DNA from: Streptomyces phaeofaciens
Lineage (GTDB): Bacteria; Actinomycetota; Actinomycetes; Streptomycetales; Streptomycetaceae
DNA: 64,000 bases
NCBI RefSeq assembly: GCF_014648915.1
Contig: NZ_BMSA01000007.1
Coordinates: 124,001-188,000, forward strand
Reading direction: 5' to 3'
Position numbers and translations under genes: made by a program. Under the pieces are notes generated by a model that saw only the letters and a list, made by a program, of their open reading frames with translations, searched no databases and had not been told where the DNA came from. Positions 1 through 10,273 of the stretch are shown in pieces; position 1 is the stretch's first letter, and every line of letters starts with the position of its first letter.

Positions 1-3000
1 CGCCCGGCGTCCGGTGTGGACGAGGTGGTGGGCCCAGGCGTCGAGGAAGGCGTTGGCCGCCGAGTAGGGGCTCTGTCCGGCGGAGCCGAGCAGTCCGGCC
101 GCCGACGCGAACAGCACCAGGTTCTCCGCCTCGGGGGCGAGTTCGGTGAGCAGGGCGGTGCCCAGCACCTTGGGGGCGAGGACCCGCAGGACCCGCTCGT
201 CGGTCAGGTTCGCCGCGGTGGCGTCGTCGAGGACACCGGCCGCGTGGACGATCCCGGCGATGGGCCCGCCGACTCGTCGTACGGCGTCCAGGGCGGCCGC
301 GAGTCCGGCGCGGTCGGCGACGTCGGCGCGGGCGAGGTGCACGGTGACCCCGCGCCGCTCCAGGTCCCGGATCCAGTGCTCGGCGTCGGGCGTGGGCGTG
401 CCCCGGCTCATCAGGGCGAGCTGTCGGACCCCGCGCCGGACCAGCCGCTCGGCGGCGACCCGGCCGAGACCGCCCAGACCACCGGTGACGAGGTGCACGC
501 CGTCCGGGGTGCCGCCGGGGCGGCCGTCGGGGCGGGTGCGGGCCAGGCGCGGGACCAGCCGGCCCGGCTCGCGCAGGGCGACGAGCCGTTCGTCGTCGGC
601 GTGGTGCAGCTGGGTCCACAGGGCGTCCGCGCCGCCCACGGGCGGCAGGTCGACGAGGGTGACCGCCAGTTCCGGGTACTCCTGCGCGAGGGCGAGACCG
701 AAGCCCCAGGCGAGCGCCTGCTGCGGGTGGACGACCTGTTCGCTGTCGCCGGCGGCCTGGGTGCCCCGGACGACGGTGAACAGTCGCGGGGCGGGCCCGC
801 GCGGCCGGTCGGTGAGCGCCCGCACCAGGTGGAGGGTGGCCAGGCAGCCCAGCCGGGCCGCCTCCTCGGCCGTGCGGGAGTCCACGACGGGCGGCGCGTC
901 CAGTGCGCCGAGCTGCACGATCCGCGCGGGCAGGCGGTCGGCACAGGCCTCGTCGAGCAGCCGGGTCAGGTGCCCGGGGTCGGCGGGGTCGAGGACGTAC
1001 CGGCCGGGGCCCTCGACGGCGAAGTCCGTCCCCGGTCGGGCGACGACGTACGGCACGGTCGTCGCGTCGAGGCGCGCGAGGAGTGTCTCGGCGATGCCGG
1101 TTTCGTCGGCGAGGATCAGCCATGCGCCGTCGGCCGGGGGTTCCTGGGCGGCCGGGCGGGGCTGCCAGCGGGTCTCGAAGAGGGCGCTGTCGAGCGGGGA
1201 GAGCGCGGCGAGCCGGAATTCCTCGATCTCCAGGAGGAGGTGTTCGTCCTTGTCCCACAGACGCAGGTCGACGAGGGCCGTGTCCCCCGCGACGGACCGC
1301 AGTTCGCAGCTCACCCAGGCGGGCGTGGACCGCCGGGTGGTGAGGCGGACGCGGCCGAAGCCGGCGGGCACGAACGCCCGTCCCGTGGGCGCGTCGCCGG
1401 GCAGGGCGGCCGTGTGGAACGCGGTGTCGAGGACGGCGGGATGGATCAGATGCCCGGCCGGGGGCCGCTCCGCGAGCCGGCCGAACGCGGCGGTGTCCGT
1501 GCGGTGAGCCGCCTCCAGGTTGCGGTAGGCGGGGCCGTAGTCGATGCCCAGCGCACTGAACTCCGTGTACAGGGTGGCCAGTTCGACGGGCTCCGCGCAG
1601 CGGTCGCGCACGTCGTCCGGGCGGGCGTCGGGGGCGGGGCCGCCGGTCACGACCGAGCCGGTGACATGGCGTTCCCAGCGCTGCCCGTCGGCGTCCGCCG
1701 AGGAGATGGCGAAGGCCCGTGAACCGCTGTCGTCCGCGGGGCGCAGCACGAGCTGGAGGCGTACCGGCCGCTCCTCGGTCAGCCGCAGCGGCTGGAGGAA
1801 CGCCACGTCCGCGAGCCGTACCTCGCCGCCGTCGGCGGCCAGGCCGCCCGCTTCCAGGGCCATGCCGAGGAAGGCGGCGCCGGGCAGCCAGATCTCGCCG
1901 GTGACCCGGTGGTCGGCGAGGTGGGCGAAACGGCTGTCGCGCAGGTCGAGTTCGCTCTGGAAGAGGTGGCGGCCGGGTTCGTCGCTGGCCTCGACATGGG
2001 TGCCGAGGAGCGGGGAGGCGCCGGGCGCGCCGGCCGGGGAGGGCGCGAGCCAGTGGCGTTCGCGGGCGAAGGCGTACGTGGGCAGGTCGACCCGGCGGCC
2101 GTGCGGGAACAGGGCCGTCCAGTCCGGCTGGTGCCCGGCGGTGTACAGCTCGCCGAGCCGGCGCAGCAGGACGCCGGGGCCGTCCTGGCCGCGGCGGAGC
2201 GAGCCGACGGCGACCGCGTCGACACCGGCCTCGGCGGCCACGGCCTCCACGGCGGCGGTGAGCGACGGGTGCGGGCTGAGTTCGACGAAGTAGCGGTAGC
2301 CGTCGTCGAGCATCCGGCGGACGGTGTCGGCGAAGCGGACGGGCCGGTGCAGGTTGGCGAACCAGTAGGCGCCGTCGAGGCGGTCCCCGTCGATCGGCTC
2401 GGCGCGCACGGCCGAGTACAGCGGGGTGGCCGTCCGGGTGCCGCGGACGCCGGCGAAGCGGTCGAGCAGGGCGTCGCGCAGGGGTTCCATGCGCGGGCTG
2501 TGGGAGGCGAACGGTGTCGACAGGGGCCGTACGCCGACCCCGCGTTCCGTCAGCTGGGCACGCAGTTCCGCGAGCGCGTCGGTGTCACCCGAGACGGCGG
2601 TCGCACGGGCGCTGTTGACGGCGCCGACGAACAGCCGTCCCGCGTACGGCGCGAGCAGTTCCTCGACCTCCGCGCACGGCAGCTCGACGGCGATCATGCC
2701 GCCGTGTCCGACCAGCGGGGCGACCGCCTGGGCCCGCCCGGTCACCACGGTCACGGCCTCGTCGAGGTCGAGTGCCCCCGCGCTGTAGGCGGCGGCTATC
2801 TCGCCCAGGCTGTGCCCGACGACGGCGTCCGGGGTGACGCCGAGGGCGCGCCAGGCGGCGGCGAGGGAGGCGTTCAGGGCGAAGAGGACGGGCTGGAGGT
2901 ACTCGGTGCGCTCCAGCGGGGAGAACTCCTCGGGTGCGCGCAGTGCGTTGAGCACGGACCAGCCGGCGTGCCGTTCGACGGCCTCGTCGATCCGGGTGAG

Positions 3001-6000
3001 CTCCTCGCGGAAGGCCGGCGAGGCGGCCGCCGACTCCACTCCCATGCCGGGCCACTGGCCGCCGTGCCCGGAGAAGACGAAGGCGGTCTTCCCCTCGCGG
3101 TCCTCCCGGTGCGCGGCCAGGGGTGCCCGGCCGGACGCCAGCGCGTCGAGGACGGTGCGCAGTTCGTCCCGGTCGCCGGCCACGACCGCCGCGCGCCGCT
3201 CGAAGTGGCTGCGGTGCCGGGCCAGGGTGTGGGCGAGGTCGGGCAGGGCGGTGTCCTCGGCCAGGTGGGCGGCGAGCCGCGCGGCCTGTCCGCGAAGGGC
3301 GGTCTCGCTCCGCCCGGAGAGCACGAACAGCCGCTTGCCGTCCGCCGGTTCGGCCGCGCCGGCCGGCTCGGGGGCGGCGGGTGCCTCCTCGACGATCACA
3401 TGCGCGTTGGTCCCGCTGATCCCGAAGGCGCTGACCCCGGCCCGCCGGACCCGCTCCTGGGTCACCGGCCACGGACGGGCCTCGTTCAGGAGCCGCAGTC
3501 CGCTGTCGTCCCAGTCGACGTGCCGGCTGGGTGTGCCGGCGTGCAGGGTGGCCGGGAGCGTCCGGTGGCGCAGCGCCTGCACCACCTTGATCAGCCCGGC
3601 GACGCCCGAAGCGGCCTGGGTGTGGCCGAGGTTGGACTTCAGCGAGCCCAGGTACAGGGGCCGGCCGTCGGGGCGGGAGGCGCCGAAGACCTCGGACAGG
3701 GCGTGCGCCTCGATCGGGTCGCCGAGGGCGGTACCGGTGCCGTGGGCCTCCACGTAGTCGATGTCTGCGGGGGTGAGCCCGGACAGCTCCAGCGCGCGCC
3801 GGACGACCTGCTCCTGCGCGGGCCCGTTCGGCGCGGACAGCCCCTGGCTGCGGCCGTCCTGGTTGACGGCGGTGCCGCGCAGCACCGCGAGCACCTCGTC
3901 GCCGTCCCGTCGCGCGTCGCCGAGCCGCTTCAGTACGAGCATCCCGGCGCCCTCGGCCCAGATCGCGCCGTCGGCGTCGTCGGAGAAGGAGCGGCAGCGG
4001 CCGGTGGCGGAGAGTCCGCGCAGCCGGCTGAACTCGACGAAGGTCTGCGGGGTCACCATCAGCGTGACCCCGCCCGCGAGGGCGAGGTCGCATTCGCCCG
4101 ATCGCAGGGCCTGGGCGGCCAGGTGGGTCGCGACCAGCGACGAGGAGCAGGCCGTGTCGACGGTGAGGGCGGGTCCGTGCAGCCCGAGGGCGTAGGCGAG
4201 CCGTCCGGAGGCCACGCTGAGGGCGGAGCCGGTGCCGACGTACCCGTCGAGCTGGTCCAGCCGCGAGCCGGACAGGTAGTCGCTGCCGAACATGCCGACG
4301 TACACGCCGGTGGTGCTGCCGGCCAGGGCCGCGGGCACGGTCCCGGAGCGTTCCAGCGCCTCCCACGCCGTCTCCAGCAGCAGCCGCTGCTGCGGGTCCA
4401 TGGCGGCGGCCTCCTTCGGGGTGATGCCGAAGAAGCCGGCGTCGAAGGAGGCGAGGTCGTCGAGGAAGCCGCCCTCGCGGGCGTAGGACTTGCCGGGGGC
4501 GTCCGGGTCGGGGTCGTAGAGGGACTCGACGTCCCAGCGTCCGGCCGGGAAGGGGCCGACGGCGTCCCGGCCGTCCGCGACCAGGTGCCACAGGTCGTCG
4601 GGGCCGTGGACGCCGCCGGGCAGCCGGCAGGCAATGGCCACGACGGCGATCGGCTCGTCGGCGGGGGTGGGGGTGGCGTCGGCGGGGCGCGCGCTCACGG
4701 CCTTGCGAGGTGCCGCGCCGGCGAGCACACCGTCCACCAGATGGCGGGTGAGCCGCAGGGGTGTGGGGTGGTCGAAGAGGAGGGTGGCCGGGAGCCTGGT
4801 GCCGAGGCGGGCGCCGAGGCGGTTGCGCAGCTCGACCGCCGTCACCGAGTCCATGCCGAGGTCACGCAGTGGCTGGTCGCCGCGGACGGCCTCCGCGGAG
4901 CGCAGGCCGAGGACGCGCGCGGCCTCCTCGCGGACGAGGGCGAGGACGCGGTCGGCGCGGTCGGTCTCGGGCAGCGCGGCCAGCCGGCCGGCCAGGCCGC
5001 CGCCGTCTCCGGGCGCGGTCCGGGGCGCGGGCAGCAGGGAGCGCCACAGTGCGGCGCCCGCCACGGAGTCCCGGACGCGCGGCAGGTCGAGGACCCAGGC
5101 GACCTGGTGGGGGGTGCCGCGTCGCACGGCGAGTTCGACCAGGTCACGGCCCTGTTCGGGGGTCAGGGCGCGGTGGCCGAGCCGGGCCGCGCGGACCAGG
5201 TCGGCGTGTTCGGCGGCGAGACCCTCGCCGGCCCAGGCGCCGAAGGAGACGGACACCGCGGGCAGGCCCTGGGCACGCCGGTGGTGGGCCAGCTGGTCGA
5301 GGAAGACGTTGGCGGCCGCGTAGTTGCCCTGGCCGGCGTTGCCGACGACCCCGGCGGCCGAGGAGACGAGCAGGAACATGTCCAGGGGCAGGTGCGCGGT
5401 GAGCCGGTGCAGGTGGGCGGCGCCGTCGACCTTGGGCCGCAGGACGTGGGCGAGCCGCTCGGGGGTCAGCGCGGTGAGCACCCCGTCGTCGAGCAGGCCG
5501 GCGCAGTGCACGACACCGCGCAACGGCGCCTCGCCACCGGTGCGGGCCAGGACCGCGGCGAGGGCGGCCGGGTCCGTGACGTCGCAGGCGGCCACTTCGG
5601 CGTGGGCGCCGAGCGCGGCCAGTTCGGCGACGGTCTCGTCGGCACGGGGGTCGTCGGGTCCCTGACGGGACGTCAACAGCAGGCGGGACACGCCGCGTTC
5701 CGCGAGCAGCCGGGCGATGTGCCGGCCGACGGCGCCCAGTCCGCCCGTGATCAGGACCGTGCCGCCGTCGGGCAGGTTCCCGTTCTCCTCGGCTCGGGCC
5801 CTGACCAGCCGAGGTGCAAGCAACTCGCCTTCGCGATAAGCGAGTTCGGGTTCGTCCGGGTGTGCCAGCGCCGCGCGGAGGGCGCCGGCGGCATCGGAGC
5901 CGTCGAGGTCGAGCAGGGTCAGTCCGAGGTCCGGGTGCTCGGCGCGGGCGGTGCGGGCCAGTCCCCACAGCACGGACTGGGCGAGACCGGGCACACCGTC

Positions 6001-9000
6001 CCCGCCGGCGGCCGCGACGGCACCCCGGGTGACCCACACCGTGCGGGCGGGCGGATCGGCGACGAGCGCCTTCAGTTCGGCGAGGGCCGTCGCCGCCAGT
6101 TCGTGGGCGGCCGGCGCCGGTTCCCCTTCGGGCCGCGGCCAGAACCGTACGACGGTGTCGGTGCCCGAGTCGCTCACCGGGACCCCGGCCGCCGACAGTT
6201 CGCGCAGCACGTCGGGGTCACCGACGACCGTCCACTCCCGCTCCGGCGCGTCCGCCACCGGATCGACGGCCGTCCACGCCACCTCGTACAGGTGCCGGGC
6301 GTTCTCGGGCCCGCCGCTGAGATCCGCCGGGGTCACGGCACGCAGCCGTACGTCCTCCAGCCGGCCCACCGGGAGGCCGTCGGCGTCCCACAGCGTGACG
6401 TCCAGGGTGGAGTCGCCGGTGCGGCGCACCGACGCGGTCAGGTCGTTCGCGGGGGTGCCGGTCAGCGTGCAGCGTCCGACGGCCACCGGCAGCAGCACCC
6501 GGTCCTCGAAGGCGTCGGAGCCGTCGAACGCCGCGGCGACGTGCAGGGCCGCGTCGAGCAGCGCCGGGTGGACCGGGTACGGGTCGGCGACGTCCCGTGC
6601 GGCGGCCGGCAGCGACAGCCGGGCGAGCAGCCGGCCGTCACCGGCACGCGCCGCCTCCCGTACGCCGCGGAAGGCGGGGCCGTAGCCGAGGCCGACACCG
6701 CTCAGCCGCTCGTAGGTCTCCGCGGTCCAGGCGGTCGGCGCCTCGTCCGGCCAGACCGGTGGCGCACCGCCCGTTCCCGTTTCCGTCCCCTGCCCGGTGC
6801 CCGAGGCGGTGGCGTGCAGCGTCCAGCCCGTCCCCTCCGGGCCGCGCGGGCGGCTGTGCACGGTGACCTCCGGCGCGGGACCGTCGGTGGTCACCTCGAC
6901 GGACACCTCGACCGTGCCGGAGGCCGGCAGGGTGAGGGGGGCGAGCAGCAGCAGGCCGGTGAGATCGGCGGGCTCGTCGGGGCGGGCCGTGGCCAGGGCG
7001 GCGCGGCAGAGTTCCAGCAGGGTCGTGCCCGAGACGACGGTCCTGCCGAACACGGAGTGGTCCGCCAGCCAGTCGGCCGTGGCCGGGGACCACTCGCCCC
7101 GGAACATCCAGCGGGACGCGTCGGCCGACCGGAGCTGGATGCCGAGCAACGGATGCGCGGAGCGCTCGAAGAGGCCGGCCCCGCCGCCGGTGGAGCCTTC
7201 GGGTTCGATCCAGTGCCGTCGCGTGTCCCAGGCGTAGGTCGGCAGGTCGACGGGTGCCGTGCCGGGGGCGAGGGGGCGCCGGTCGACGGACCGTCCGTGG
7301 ACGTGGAGTTCGGCGGCCGCGCGGTCGAGGCAGGCGGGGCCGTCCGCGTCCCGGCGCAGGGAGCCGACCGCGACCAGGTCCTCGTCGATCGTGCGCAGCG
7401 CGGTCAGCAGGGAGGGGTGCGGGCCGAGTTCGACGAAGAAGCGGTAGCCGTCGGCCGCCATGCGCTCCACGGTGGGCGCGAAGCGGACGGGCTCGCGCAG
7501 ATTGGTGTACCAGTAGGCGGCCGCCAGTTCCTCCGTGACGGGTGCGCCGGTGACGGTGGAGTACCAGGCGATGCGGGAGGGGTGGGTGGTGACGCCGTCG
7601 AGTTCGTCGAGTATCTCGGCGCGGACCGGTTCGACCTGGGTGCTGTGGGAGGCGTAGTCGACGTCGAGGCGGCGCGCGAAGACCCCCTCGCGGTCCCACT
7701 CGTCGAGCAGCCCCTGGAGCGGTTCGACCTCGCCGGCCAGCACCGTGGAGCGGCCGCTGTTGACGGCGGCGACGGACACCCGGCCGCCGAGACCGGCCAG
7801 CCTGGCCTCGATCTCGGTGTGGGGCAGCGCCACCACGGCCATGGTGCCGGAGCCGGACAGTGCCGTCAGGGCGCGGGAACGCAGGGCGACCACGGCGGCG
7901 GCGTCGCTGAGGCTGAGGGCTCCGGCGACACAGGCGGCGGCGACCTCGCCCTGACTGTGTCCGATCACGCCGTCCGGGCGGAGGCCGCGGGCCCGCCACA
8001 CGGCGGCCAGGGACACCATCACGGCGAACAGGAGCGGCTGGACGACGTCCACGCGCTCCGGCGACGGGGCGCCGGCGTCACCGCGCAGCACGGCCGCGAC
8101 GGACCACTCGGTGAACGCGCGCAACGCGGCGTCGCAGCGGTCGAGTTCGTCCGCGAACACCGGATCCGAGGCGAGCAGGTCGCGGGCCATGCCGGGCCAC
8201 TGGGCGCCCTGGCCGGGGAAGACGAAGGCCACCTTGCCGGTCGGGAGGGTCCGCCGCGGTCCGACGGTGCGGTCGGGGTCGGGCCGTCCGGCGGCCAGCT
8301 CCTCGAGGGCGGCCAGCAGTTCGGTGCGTCCGGCGGCCTGGATCACGGCCCGGTGCTCGAAGTGGGTGCGGTGGCGCGCGAGGGTCGCCGCCACGGCGGG
8401 CAGGGGTGTGTCCGGCCGCTCGCGCAGGGCTTCGGCGAGCCGCTCGGCCTGTCCGCGCAGGGCGGGGAGGGTCCGGGCGGAGAGCGGGAAGAGGGCGGGG
8501 CGGGAGGGGGCGGGCACCGGCGGGTCCGCCTGCTGCGGCGACCGGGGCGCCTCCTCCAGGACCACGTGGGCGTTCGTGCCGCTGATGCCGAAGGCGCTCA
8601 CGCCGGCCCGCCGTGCCCGGTCCGCGCGGCGCGGCCAGGCCTCGGCCGTGCGCTGGACCCGCAGCCCGCTCCCCTCCCAGTCGATGTGCCCGGTGAGGGT
8701 CTCCGCGTGCAGGGAGGCCGGGAGGCGCTCGTGGCCGAGGGCCAGGACGGTCTTGATCACCCCGCCGATGCCGGCGGCCGCCTGGGTGTGTCCGAGGTTC
8801 GACTTCAGGGAGCCGACGCCGAGCGGCCGCTCGGCGGGGCGGCCGGGGCCGAACACGGCGGCGAGCGCGCCGCCCTCGATCGGGTCGCCGAGGGGGGTGC
8901 CGGTGCCGTGCGCCTCGACGTGGTCGATGTCCTCGGGGCGCAGTCCGGCGGCGTCCAGGGCGGCCTTCACCACCCGTTCCTGGGCGAGGCCGTTGGGTGC

Positions 9001-10140
9001 GCTCAGACCCTGGCTGCGGCCGTCCTGGTTGAGGGCGGAGCCCTTGACCACGGCGAGGATCCGGTCGCCGTCCCGGCGGGCGTCGGCGAGCCGCTTGAGG
9101 AGCACCAGTCCGCATCCCTCGGCCCACACCACGCCGTCCGCGTCGGCGGAGAACGGGCTGCACCGGCCGGACGGCGACAGCCCGCGCAGCCGGCTGAACT
9201 CGACGTGCCCGCGCGGGGTCACCATCAGGGTGGCGCCGCCCGCCAGGGCGAGGTCGCACTCGCCGGCGGTGAGCGCGCGGGCCGCGAGGTGCAGGGCGAC
9301 GAGCGAGGAGGAGCAGGCGGTGTCGACGGTGACCGCGGGTCCCTGGAGGCCGAGGGTGTAGGCGATGCGCCCGGAGGCCACGCTGGCGGCCTGGCCGGTC
9401 CCGGTGTGCCCGTCGAGCTGCCCGAGCGAGGCCGCGGCGAGGTAGCCGCTGTCGTACAGGCCGAGGTAGACGCCCGTGTCGCTGCCGGCCAGGGTGCCGG
9501 GGACGACACCGGCGCGTTCGAGGGTCTCCCAGGCGGTCTGGAGCAGCAGGCGCTGCTGCGGGTCCATGGCGTCGGCCTCGCGCGGGGAGATGCCGAAGAA
9601 GGGCGCGTCGAAGCGGTCGATGGGGTCGAGGAAGCCGCCGCGCAGGGTGTAGGCCTTGCCGGTGGCCTCCGGGTCGGGGTCGAGGAGTCCTCGGGTGTCC
9701 CAACGGCCCGCCGGTACCTCGGAGGTGACGTCCCGTCCGGCGTCGAGGATCCGCCACAGCGCCTCGGGGTCGTCGGCCCCGCCGGGGAAGCGGCAGGCCA
9801 TGGAGATGATCGCGACGTCGTCCTCGGCCCGCGCGGCCAAAGGCGCGGCCGGGACGGCGGGCGTCTGCGCGAACAGCGCGTCGGCGATCGCGGCGATCGT
9901 GGGGTGGTTGAAGACGAGGGTGGGCTCCAGCGAGCGGCCGGTCCGTTCGGCGAGCTCGGCGGCGAGGGTCACCAGCCGGCGTGATCCCAGGCCGAGTTCG
10001 GCGATCGGGCGGTGCGGGTCCACGGCCGCGGGGTCGAGTCCGGCAGGCTCGGCGACGGCCGAGGCCAGCCAGTCGCGGACGTCCTCGGCGGTCGTCAGGA
10101 GCGGGGCGGGAGTCGAGGGGCGGGAGGCGTTCGCAGGCAT
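1..10140 (-). CDS. Modular type I polyketide synthase (partial, 3' end outside window)
   Basis: The open frame of 3380 codons starts at ATG 10140 behind GAGGAC and runs off the left edge. Domains seen: N-terminal ACP (LGLGS, Ser about residue 53), KS1 (DTACSSS Cys about 276, EAHGTGT, KSNLGH), AT1 (GHSQGE about 729, YASH), DH1 (His about 1027), KR1 (GGLGAVG about 1470, LDD, NYAAAN), ACP (LGMDS, Ser about 1764), KS2 (Cys about 1998), AT2 (GHSLGE about 2443, FASH), DH2 (HRVTGEIWLP, about 2745), KR2 (GGLGGLG about 3220, LDD, SPYSAAN). YASH with GHSQG is the methylmalonyl signature; AT2 is ambiguous. LDD in both KRs predicts B-type ketoreduction. DH1 has Ser where HxxxGxxxxP has Pro, so it may be weak. 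The N-terminal ACP together with the adjacent FAAL implies a fatty-acyl starter. No ER is seen. The product is unknown. Confidence 0.95.
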   Translation of the reverse strand, partial: MPANASRPSTPAPLLTTAEDVRDWLASAVAEPAGLDPAAVDPHRPIAELGLGSRRLVTLAAELAERTGRSLEPTLVFNHPTIAAIADALFAQTPAVPAAPLAARAEDDVAIISMACRFPGGADDPEALWRILDAGRDVTSEVPAGRWDTRGLLDPDPEATGKAYTLRGGFLDPIDRFDAPFFGISPREADAMDPQQRLLLQTAWETLERAGVVPGTLAGSDTGVYLGLYDSGYLAAASLGQLDGHTGTGQAASVASGRIAYTLGLQGPAVTVDTACSSSLVALHLAARALTAGECDLALAGGATLMVTPRGHVEFSRLRGLSPSGRCSPFSADADGVVWAEGCGLVLLKRLADARRDGDRILAVVKGSALNQDGRSQGLSAPNGLAQERVVKAALDAAGLRPEDIDHVEAHGTGTPLGDPIEGGALAAVFGPGRPAERPLGVGSLKSNLGHTQAAAGIGGVIKTVLALGHERLPASLHAETLTGHIDWEGSGLRVQRTAEAWPRRADRARRAGVSAFGISGTNAHVVLEEAPRSPQQADPPVPAPSRPALFPLSARTLPALRGQAERLAEALRERPDTPLPAVAATLARHRTHFEHRAVIQAAGRTELLAALEELAAGRPDPDRTVGPRRTLPTGKVAFVFPGQGAQWPGMARDLLASDPVFADELDRCDAALRAFTEWSVAAVLRGDAGAPSPERVDVVQPLLFAVMVSLAAVWRARGLRPDGVIGHSQGEVAAACVAGALSLSDAAAVVALRSRALTALSGSGTMAVVALPHTEIEARLAGLGGRVSVAAVNSGRSTVLAGEVEPLQGLLDEWDREGVFARRLDVDYASHSTQVEPVRAEILDELDGVTTHPSRIAWYSTVTGAPVTEELAAAYWYTNLREPVRFAPTVERMAADGYRFFVELGPHPSLLTALRTIDEDLVAVGSLRRDADGPACLDRAAAELHVHGRSVDRRPLAPGTAPVDLPTYAWDTRRHWIEPEGSTGGGAGLFERSAHPLLGIQLRSADASRWMFRGEWSPATADWLADHSVFGRTVVSGTTLLELCRAALATARPDEPADLTGLLLLAPLTLPASGTVEVSVEVTTDGPAPEVTVHSRPRGPEGTGWTLHATASGTGQGTETGTGGAPPVWPDEAPTAWTAETYERLSGVGLGYGPAFRGVREAARAGDGRLLARLSLPAAARDVADPYPVHPALLDAALHVAAAFDGSDAFEDRVLLPVAVGRCTLTGTPANDLTASVRRTGDSTLDVTLWDADGLPVGRLEDVRLRAVTPADLSGGPENARHLYEVAWTAVDPVADAPEREWTVVGDPDVLRELSAAGVPVSDSGTDTVVRFWPRPEGEPAPAAHELAATALAELKALVADPPARTVWVTRGAVAAAGGDGVPGLAQSVLWGLARTARAEHPDLGLTLLDLDGSDAAGALRAALAHPDEPELAYREGELLAPRLVRARAEENGNLPDGGTVLITGGLGAVGRHIARLLAERGVSRLLLTSRQGPDDPRADETVAELAALGAHAEVAACDVTDPAALAAVLARTGGEAPLRGVVHCAGLLDDGVLTALTPERLAHVLRPKVDGAAHLHRLTAHLPLDMFLLVSSAAGVVGNAGQGNYAAANVFLDQLAHHRRAQGLPAVSVSFGAWAGEGLAAEHADLVRAARLGHRALTPEQGRDLVELAVRRGTPHQVAWVLDLPRVRDSVAGAALWRSLLPAPRTAPGDGGGLAGRLAALPETDRADRVLALVREEAARVLGLRSAEAVRGDQPLRDLGMDSVTAVELRNRLGARLGTRLPATLLFDHPTPLRLTRHLVDGVLAGAAPRKAVSARPADATPTPADEPIAVVAIACRLPGGVHGPDDLWHLVADGRDAVGPFPAGRWDVESLYDPDPDAPGKSYAREGGFLDDLASFDAGFFGITPKEAAAMDPQQRLLLETAWEALERSGTVPAALAGSTTGVYVGMFGSDYLSGSRLDQLDGYVGTGSALSVASGRLAYALGLHGPALTVDTACSSSLVATHLAAQALRSGECDLALAGGVTLMVTPQTFVEFSRLRGLSATGRCRSFSDDADGAIWAEGAGMLVLKRLGDARRDGDEVLAVLRGTAVNQDGRSQGLSAPNGPAQEQVVRRALELSGLTPADIDYVEAHGTGTALGDPIEAHALSEVFGASRPDGRPLYLGSLKSNLGHTQAASGVAGLIKVVQALRHRTLPATLHAGTPSRHVDWDDSGLRLLNEARPWPVTQERVRRAGVSAFGISGTNAHVIVEEAPAAPEPAGAAEPADGKRLFVLSGRSETALRGQAARLAAHLAEDTALPDLAHTLARHRSHFERRAAVVAGDRDELRTVLDALASGRAPLAAHREDREGKTAFVFSGHGGQWPGMGVESAAASPAFREELTRIDEAVERHAGWSVLNALRAPEEFSPLERTEYLQPVLFALNASLAAAWRALGVTPDAVVGHSLGEIAAAYSAGALDLDEAVTVVTGRAQAVAPLVGHGGMIAVELPCAEVEELLAPYAGRLFVGAVNSARATAVSGDTDALAELRAQLTERGVGVRPLSTPFASHSPRMEPLRDALLDRFAGVRGTRTATPLYSAVRAEPIDGDRLDGAYWFANLHRPVRFADTVRRMLDDGYRYFVELSPHPSLTAAVEAVAAEAGVDAVAVGSLRRGQDGPGVLLRRLGELYTAGHQPDWTALFPHGRRVDLPTYAFARERHWLAPSPAGAPGASPLLGTHVEASDEPGRHLFQSELDLRDSRFAHLADHRVTGEIWLPGAAFLGMALEAGGLAADGGEVRLADVAFLQPLRLTEERPVRLQLVLRPADDSGSRAFAISSADADGQRWERHVTGSVVTGGPAPDARPDDVRDRCAEPVELATLYTEFSALGIDYGPAYRNLEAAHRTDTAAFGRLAERPPAGHLIHPAVLDTAFHTAALPGDAPTGRAFVPAGFGRVRLTTRRSTPAWVSCELRSVAGDTALVDLRLWDKDEHLLLEIEEFRLAALSPLDSALFETRWQPRPAAQEPPADGAWLILADETGIAETLLARLDATTVPYVVARPGTDFAVEGPGRYVLDPADPGHLTRLLDEACADRLPARIVQLGALDAPPVVDSRTAEEAARLGCLATLHLVRALTDRPRGPAPRLFTVVRGTQAAGDSEQVVHPQQALAWGFGLALAQEYPELAVTLVDLPPVGGADALWTQLHHADDERLVALREPGRLVPRLARTRPDGRPGGTPDGVHLVTGGLGGLGRVAAERLVRRGVRQLALMSRGTPTPDAEHWIRDLERRGVTVHLARADVADRAGLAAALDAVRRVGGPIAGIVHAAGVLDDATAANLTDERVLRVLAPKVLGTALLTELAPEAENLVLFASAAGLLGSAGQSPYSAANAFLDAWAHHLVHTGRRA

Positions 10141-10273
10141 CGCAGAGGTGTCCTCGTGAACGGGGGTGCGCGGCGGGTTCCCCACGCCGTGTCTCAAGGC
10201 GTACGGGGCGGATGGACTGCGGCGAGTCCGGGGACGGCCGCCGGCCCGGAGGGCGGGCCGGCGGGGGCCGTCG

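Noticed and set aside
1909..9984. A 2691-codon open frame on the plus strand
   Set aside because: It is the antisense shadow of the PKS. Its translation is low-complexity Gly/Ala/Arg/Val with no domains, while the minus-strand frame shows complete KS, AT, DH, KR and ACP motifs.
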